Of a DNA stretch of 64,000 nucleotides, positions 57,703-64,000 are shown piece by piece. How positions within the stretch are numbered: position 1 is the stretch's first letter; each line of letters opens with the position of its first letter. Where the stretch lies: contig CM035806.1 in assembly GCA_020466095.1 (NCBI GenBank), positions 32,882,571 through 32,946,570 of the forward strand, in the 5' to 3' direction. This DNA is from Chlorops oryzae. Its lineage: Eukaryota > Arthropoda > Insecta > Diptera > Chloropidae. Below the pieces are notes generated by a model. That model was not told the DNA's origin. It saw only the letters and a list, made by a program, of their open reading frames with translations, and made no database searches. The translations under genes were made by a program, and so were the position numbers.

Positions 57703-60700
57703 GTTGAATTTTAGCTTAAAATCTTTCTGTTTTCAAATTCCATTCTATTGGAAATAAGTATATATTCGGATGGTTCTTAGGAGAAAACCATTTAATTGCA
57801 ATGTCGAATTACATTCATTTGTGCTTGTAAGCAATGCTCTAAAGACGAATTTAACGATGGCTAATAAAGTAAAAAAAAATTTCCGTGCAGCTAAATATCG
57901 ATCATTCTAAATACGAAATCCGCAAAACTCGAGGTGCCATCACATTACAATGATAAGACACTCAATATCCATGCCATTCCATTCCATTCCATGTCATGCC
58001 ATTCCATTCGATTCGATTCGATTCGATTCCATTCCATTCCATTCAAACCGTATTCGAACGGATTGAACGGTTACGTATTAACATACATGTACACACAAAT
58101 AATACGGCAACGGATAAGTATCGGAAAATCAACTTACTTCCTGCACGGCAACATGAAGCTTGCCACTCTGCGGTTAGTCGCTGTCGCATAGCCTTTGGCT
58201 AGTTTTCCGGCTGGTTCGATGATTGGCAACGATGACTTAAATAGCCCAACGTTCAACAATCGTAGGAAGTAGTAGTCGGAGACGTTATTGCAGTTCTGCC
58301 GATGTCGATAAAAAGCGCTTTCCTTTTTTGGTTTTTTTTTTTGTTGTTTCTTGAATTTTTTTTTCTTTTCTTTTTCTTTCTTTTTTTTCTTATTAATTTT
58401 CCTGTTTCCCGTTTCAAAGCTACTAGCCGTTTTCGTCGGACAGAGGCAGCAGACGTAGTCGCAGCAGCAGCAGTAGTCGGAAAGCTATTAAGAAAGAACG
58501 TGCTAAGCTTACCGTCGTCAAATCATCGTCGTTTGGATGAAATTTTCGTGCATTTGCTGCTCCTGCTGGTGCTGAAGCTGAAGCTGAAGATGAAGCTGGT
58601 GCCCGCTACTTCTGGCTGCATAACGTGGCTATAGGGTGATGATGGGCATTTTGTTCCTCTGTTCTGGCAGTTATTGACGGTCTAAGCTCAAACCTTTCGT
58701 TTCACAGCAACTGATTGTTACTTCATGATGTGACGTGCCCCTTGCGGGCAAAATGAACCGAAGGAAAAATATGTATTAAAAGAAGAACAAAAAAAAAAAA
58801 AAAAAAATATCTCTATAGGTATACCTATACAGAAGAACGATATTGAAGATGAAGAAGGCGGAAAGTAACGCGAGGCCGCAGAATTTGCACTTGCAAGGAA
58901 ATGCATCACTCGATTTCATGCCGAATACACGTTGATTCCATGCGACGATGAAATGCGACGATGATGTGCTGGTTAGCTGTGCACTGCACGTTACATGAAA
59001 TGTCTTGACGAAATTTAGATGATTGGGTAACCTTCCATGGACATGTTCTTCATATTCTATGTCTCAGCGCATACACAGAAGCTTAGTTAACATTACAACG
59101 AGTTCGTGACAGGAAATATAAACGACCAATAAGCGAGCATATTTTAAGGATTTTCAAAAAAAAAAAAAAAGGAACTTTCTCTTCAAGTTTTCCTTTTTAA
59201 AGCTCAAACTTAATAGCGGTCTTGGTGGAAGTTGGACCATCACCACGGTCCATCAAACAGACCTAATTACATGAAAAAAAAAAGTCCTTTTAAAGTCAAT
59301 ATCTTGAGCACAATTGACGCCAATTATAACCAACGCCACAACTTTTTATATGCTTCCGTTTCCGTTTTAAAGCAGTTTTCCGTTTCCCCTTTTCCGTTTC
59401 CCGTCTTGCATTTCGCATTTCGCAATTGAGTTCGAGGGTTCGTCCCATAGTCGCGGTCATTAGCGTAATTTTTCCATTTTCCACAAAAGTTTCTTAGCGT
59501 TCAGTTTTCCTACAAGAAGAGACTCCATGTATAAAGCCTTACAATTTTTGCTTTTATCATTCGTTTAGCGAGTTCTTTTCTTAGTTTTTTTGTGTTTGTG
59601 TTCTTTTTTTTTTTTTTTTTGTTAACTTTTTCCCTTTTTTTTTTTGGTCCAGCTTTCATTGACTTGAAGCTTGACATTTCCTGAAACCCGCAATAATTAT
59701 AGCTTAAATTACATTGTTATGATGTCGCAAGTCAAACTGTCTTAAAAAGTTTTGAAGTCTGCCCAACACTTACTTTTCAGTTCAGTTTCTGCTTTCCTCC
59801 CATTTTTGACGCAAATCTTTTATATTAATTTTTAATGCATAATTTAACATCAAAGTTTCCTCTTAAGCCGAAGAAGCTTGCACGAAAAGTGCTCGAACTC
59901 GGAGAGAAATTTCTTTTATATGCCTTAAAGTTTTTGGCCTCTACGCGTGCAGGAAAACTCATGCACTTAATTTTCTAATACACAATAAAAATATAATAAA
60001 AATAATAAAAATACAATAGGCACCAACCAAACACTTTGGGGTATAAACATTTAAATGCAAATTAATTTAATTGAAAAATAAATAAATAATTACCCCTTGC
60101 TATTGTTTATAGTTCGAACTGTACAACAAGCACAAAACAACAAAACAAAAATAAAAAGTGATACAGGGGTGAAGAGAAAATGGATAAAAGTCTTAAACTC
60201 TCTTGCGAAGCATGTTGGAGCTCATTGAAAGTTTTCAAGAGTTTTTCTTCTTAACTGAAACCAATGTGTAAAAACTTATTTTATTTATAAAAACAATAGG
60301 AAAAGTTTCCCCTCAACAGCGTTCAAGTCCACAGATGTACTATGTGAGACGTGCGATGTGAGAAGTTGTGTTGGAAAATGTCTTAAGAACTCGTATAAAA
60401 TAACAATAACAAACAAACAAACAAACAAAAAAGTGCAGTAAGCGAAGAAAAGCAAAGGAATCGAACATGTTGGCCAGGGATTATATGCCAAGCAAGCCCA
60501 TCTTATAGGTGTATCATGATTATTATTTTTTGCCATTTCTTTGTGTTTCTTCATTGTCCGATAGTGTACTTAAGACGAAAACGAAGAGGCATTGAAGATG
60601 AGAAGCAGATTGTTTGTCACAAAGGTTAAATGCAACTGAAATGAAAGCTGCAGATATTTTATCTTTTTGCTTGTTTACAGCAATTGAAATAATAAACTTT

Positions 60701-60965
60701 AAAGTGTTAAGTTGTAAAATTTAAGAAAAAATCGAGAAGACCTGCATAATTATAAATCGATGTCGAATGATTTATTGAAACAAAAAATCGATTAAATCGA
60801 GTTATGATTAATTTTTCAAAACATATTTATAATGCCAATTTTTTGGTTTTCTGAAGGTTATTAAACCTATTTTAAGCGATGAATTTTAGCATGTATTGTC
60901 AAAATTATCCCTTCGCGAATGAGGTAAAAGTCAACAAATAAAAGTCGCCGTTCAACGCAACTATA
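57703..60965. other. Unassigned stretch with microsatellites
   Basis: A CATTC/GATTC pentanucleotide tract (about 57972-58045), GCAGCAGCAGCAG (about 58457-58475), GAAGCTGAAGCTGAAG (about 58574-58590), and poly-T/poly-A runs. No gene is supportable; the 110-codon frame at 58302-58634 reads through T runs and triplets. Confidence 0.5.
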
Positions 60966-61124
60966 AACGTCCGGCTTAGACCACGCAATTCTGATTGAAG
61001 AGTTGCCCACATATGTTGACAAGTAGGCGACGGGGAGTGGAATCGAGTATACGTCCCGTCGCCTCCTTGCCAACATATGTGGGCAACTCTTCCAATCATA
61101 TTTGCGTGATCTAAGCCGGACGTT
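60966..61124. repeat. Strong hairpin, arms about 70 bp
   Basis: The left arm AACGTCCGGCTTAGACCACG ... GAAGAGTTGCCCACATATGT ... GGCGACGGG is mirrored by the right arm ending in CGTGATCTAAGCCGGACGTT, with only a handful of mismatches. The loop is about 18 bp. Part of the right arm recurs as a direct repeat at about 61218-61272 (ATATTTGCGTGATCTAAGCC). Confidence 0.85.
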
Positions 61125-61217
61125 GGCAACTCTTCAATCGGAATTGGCTAGTATAAACCGGTCCAACGAATCGAAGATCAAGATTGAACTAATTTAAAAG
61201 CAGTCAATCAATCATTC

Positions 61218-61272
61218 AAGTCATATTTGCGTGATCTAAGCCGGACGTTGCAACTCTTCATATTCGGAATTT
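61218..61272. repeat. Direct repeat of the hairpin's right arm
   Basis: ATATTTGCGTGATCTAAGCC and GGACGTTGCAACTCTTCA repeat the sequence that starts near 61098. The copy is about 122 bp downstream. Confidence 0.8.
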
Positions 61273-62110
61273 GTAGTTTATTATACCTTGGAGGTGCATT
61301 CAGAAGAATCGACCGATCAGATTTCGGTATTTTTTTTCTTTCTAATTTGCATATCAAAGCATGTCATATCAATCATTCAAGTCTTAATAAAAGTAGAATC
61401 AAAAATTGTTGATATTCAATTTGTAAAACAAAAAATAATTCGATTGACTTCCCTTTGCGAAGGTAAGCATTCAGAAGAATTGACCGTCAATTTCGGTATT
61501 TTTTTTCTTTCTAATTTTGCATATCGCTTTGCTCATATTTTAAACAGTTGCCAGAGATTTTCCAAAAAAAATGTAACATCCAAGAAAAAAAATTGATTTA
61601 ATTTAAAATCGAAAAAAACATAATCGATGCTAAAAAATCGACCTTAAGCCAATAAAAAAGGATTAATTCTAAATTTTGAATGTTTTTTTCTTTTTTACAG
61701 CCCCAGTGTTAAGGCATAAAAAATTATGAGAAACAAGAATTCAAACCAAACTAAAATGAATTATTTCAAGGGTCAAATAAGATGTATGAACAACAACAAT
61801 TTATCCGTGTATACAGCAATGTGTACAAACAAAAAAAAAAATCGATTGACTTCCTATGCGAAGCGATTTAAGTCGACCTACGTCACCAAGCCAACGTGGT
61901 CAAAGTGGCTAAGAGGTTGTAAGGATGCCTGATGATGAACTCGTAGCTGGGTTCGAAATCAATCGCATCAGCTTTCAACTTTCCACTTTCGGCAATTCGA
62001 AAAAAGATTTTTTTCAATTGTGAAAAATTGACATTTCATAACAGAAATATTTGGACCCTAAGCCCGAAGAATTCAAACCAAATTAAAAAAGAAAAAAAAT
62101 AATTATAAAA
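61273..62110. repeat. Cluster of local duplications
   Basis: GCATTCAGAAGAATCGACCG (61299) recurs as GCATTCAGAAGAATTGACCG (61469), both followed by ATTTCGGTATTTTTTTTC. CGATTGACTTCCCTTTGCGA (61439) recurs as CGATTGACTTCCTATGCGA (61842). AAGAATTCAAACCAAACTAA (61735) recurs as AAGAATTCAAACCAAATTAA (62069). The region looks like repeated segmental copying of a short block. Confidence 0.65.
61889..61968 (+). other. tRNA-like sequence, possible SINE head
   Basis: GTGGTCAAAGTGGCTAAGAG resembles the A box and D arm of a class II (Ser/Leu-type) tRNA. About 50 bp on, GGTTCGAAATC resembles the B box (consensus GGTTCGANNCC, last C changed). A clean acceptor stem is not visible. It could be a tRNA pseudogene or the tRNA-derived head of a SINE. 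Confidence 0.35.
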
Positions 62111-64000
62111 AGGATTTTAACAAAATTTTTTAAAAAATATTAAAGCAATATCCCAAAAAATAAAATAAATTGACAACTGTTGATTGAATATGGTAAATTG
62201 AAGGGCTTAAGAAAATTTCTTAATCCAATTATCATAAGTATGAACACTCTGAATCGCTACTAAATACGAATATCACTTCAACGGTAAGGTAATACAAAAA
62301 TCGACGGTTTAGCTGTAATTCGATAATTGATCGCAGTTTGAAAAAAATGTTTCGGATTCTATTCTTGCAAGCTTTTCTTCCAAGCTCTATTTAGCCAATC
62401 GCTGAGAAATTTCATGGATTTCTGATGGGATTTTTTCCAAAGGATTTATAAATGCTTCAATCGAGTTATTTCTTATCAGGTATTTCAAAGCCAATGCCAA
62501 TGCTTATCAGGTATTTGAATGAACTGAGAATTGAAAGTGCCTTACTGCCATACACAGAAAGAAAATTTCAATTTCTTCTGCGTGAACAACGCACGCGAAA
62601 TGTCCCCCTTAATGTCCTAAAACTATGCAAATATTTTCCGAGTATTCCTTAAACGATTAACTCATTTTATTGTTTTTTTTTTTTTTCTTTATTTATTTAA
62701 AATCCAATAATCCGTTAAGCCGAATTTTAATATTCCTTATCAATTTATGGGAAAGTGAATATTGCATTATTCGCCGTCCGAATGAACTCCTCAAGGTATT
62801 TAATAAGAAATGTTTTGAATTTCTGAAGTCGATCTGGCTTTTTCGATTGCAATTCATGCAATTTAATCGTTATTATAATTTTTACTTGAATTTCTTTTCC
62901 CAACGCAACGTTGTACTTTGGTATGCATACATGCGTCTGCTAATGAACAAGCAACAAACCATTAAGCAGGATAGACTACTGTCGTGCTATAATTAGCCAC
63001 ACTCAAGAAATTGCAATTTACATATTCCATCGCCTTTTCGAAATGCCTTAAATTATTTCAACAAATATTTGGAAGAAGATTCAGCAACGAATTTCATTTG
63101 AAACTTTCTGTCTTCTGCAATTCTCTTAATATTGCCCTTGAGGATTTAATTCGAACGGGGCCGTCCAATGAAGAGTTGGGCGATTAGGTGAGGTGAGGGT
63201 GAGTGGTGAGTGGTGAGTTGGAAGTGTGAAGTTCGTAGTGTGAGACGTAGAATTGGGAGTGAGAAAGGAGGAGACTTAATTAAAGCCGGAAATGTTTCCA
63301 ATTCAAATATTTAAAAGCTAAGCAAACATATGCATCAAGTCGAAAAATCGTATGAATAGGTACCTACATACATAAATGAATGTACAATGCTACCTACAAT
63401 AGTGTTACTGTGCAGTACCATGCACATACATATATATGAAGTGGGCTTAAATGTCTTCTGAAATTCTAACCAATCTCCTCTCGCACTCTCTTCCGCTCTT
63501 TAGCTGTCTGTCCTACCATCTGTCTGTCTGTATGTCTGTCTGCCAGTTGGTCTCTTTCATTCTTTTTTATGCTTATGTAAAGCATTTTCCTCTTAGGTTA
63601 CTTCTTTGCTTATTTCCTGGCTAAGTGAGAAACTGAAACTTTTTGCTCGCTCGCTTAACTGCTCTGTTGTTTCTGCTTTTATCTACTAAAATTAGTGTTG
63701 AATTTGTTGTTGTAACCGTTTCGGAGCACAAAGTTTCAACTTCCGTGCAATCTTCTTGAGTGAAAAGCTTCTAATTACGCACATGACCAGGAGACAGTCA
63801 GACAGACTATGAAAAATTACACTCGCATTGACTTTCCCACCATCCCACTATCTCATCATCCCACTATGCCATCATCCCACTATCACAGGGTATTTACATG
63901 GCTTATATGAGATGAAAGTTGGGATTGTATGGTATTTGGTAGAGTATGGTATGGTTTGGCATAAAATTTCCATGCTCATTTCAGTAGTATCGCCCAACGA
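62111..64000. other. Unassigned non-coding stretch
   Basis: AT-rich with short direct repeats (ATCAGGTATTT at 62477 and 62506). It has a GTGAGTGGTGAGTGGTGAG tract (63200-63220), TACATACATAAATGAATGT near 63363 and a CATCCCACTAT repeat (63841-63885). The frame 62670-62996 is Phe/Tyr/Asn-rich and unrecognised. Confidence 0.5.

Noticed and set aside
59228..59252. Short hairpin GGACCATCACCACGGTCC
   Set aside because: The stem is too short to separate from chance, with no context.

Overview
The window reads as non-coding DNA from a fly (Diptera, probably a higher fly). The evidence is an AT-rich background, TACATATGTATGTA-type motifs, dense microsatellites, and several copies of elements closely resembling the Drosophila INE-1/DINE-1 family (Helentron-associated, non-autonomous; HINE below). 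Genus cannot be fixed from sequence alone. I found no protein-coding exon, rRNA or intact tRNA I can defend. Nearly all open frames are short, low in complexity or lie inside repeats. The window is best read as a large intron or an intergenic desert.

Layout. 1-1.7 kb: GA-rich minisatellite arrays. 1.7-9.5 kb: mostly unassigned sequence with one PIF/Harbinger-like MITE (3.0 kb), a CT tract (5.4 kb) and a 0.6-kb GAT-rich array (7.0-7.6 kb). 9.5-19 kb: short inverted-repeat elements (a weak one at 9.5 kb, an ACTAGT-rich family at 11.7 and 15.9 kb, a small TTA-flanked element at 13.2 kb, a foldback at 14.3 kb) and a clear hAT MITE at 18.3 kb. 19.9-21.4 kb: a HINE carrying a nested hAT MITE. 22.6-23.5 kb: a GA array and a short duplication. 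26.0 kb: a small hAT-like hairpin. 27.7-28.8 kb: a 1.1-kb near-perfect foldback with CACTAG ends. 33.8-37.2 kb: the most layered locus, a roughly 160-bp tandem repeat split by two HINEs of opposite orientation, one of them split again by an element full of GTCGA motifs. 38.6-39.0 and 42.7-43.7 kb: decayed relatives of the foldback. 45.9-46.9 kb: degenerate tandem repeats next to a truncated HINE. 48.4-48.8 kb: a second GA minisatellite. 50.8-51.8 kb: an ACTAGT-rich element and a GGAAAGAGA array. 54.3-57.7 kb: a HINE, a pogo/Tigger-like MITE split by a HINE holding eight 101-bp tandem units, and another TA-flanked MITE. 61.0-62.1 kb: a strong hairpin, local duplications and a tRNA-like (possible SINE head) sequence.

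The most informative signal is the HINE set. Three subfamilies (A, B, C) have different end sequences, but each keeps complementarity between its own 5' terminus and its own 3' subterminal block, plus a tail hairpin and a shared ...CTTGTT end. All three have internally repeated cores (about 290, 127 and 101 bp), and C has become a small homogeneous satellite array, as known for DINE-TR1 elements in Drosophila. The nested insertions give pre-insertion sites and relative ages without needing another genome.
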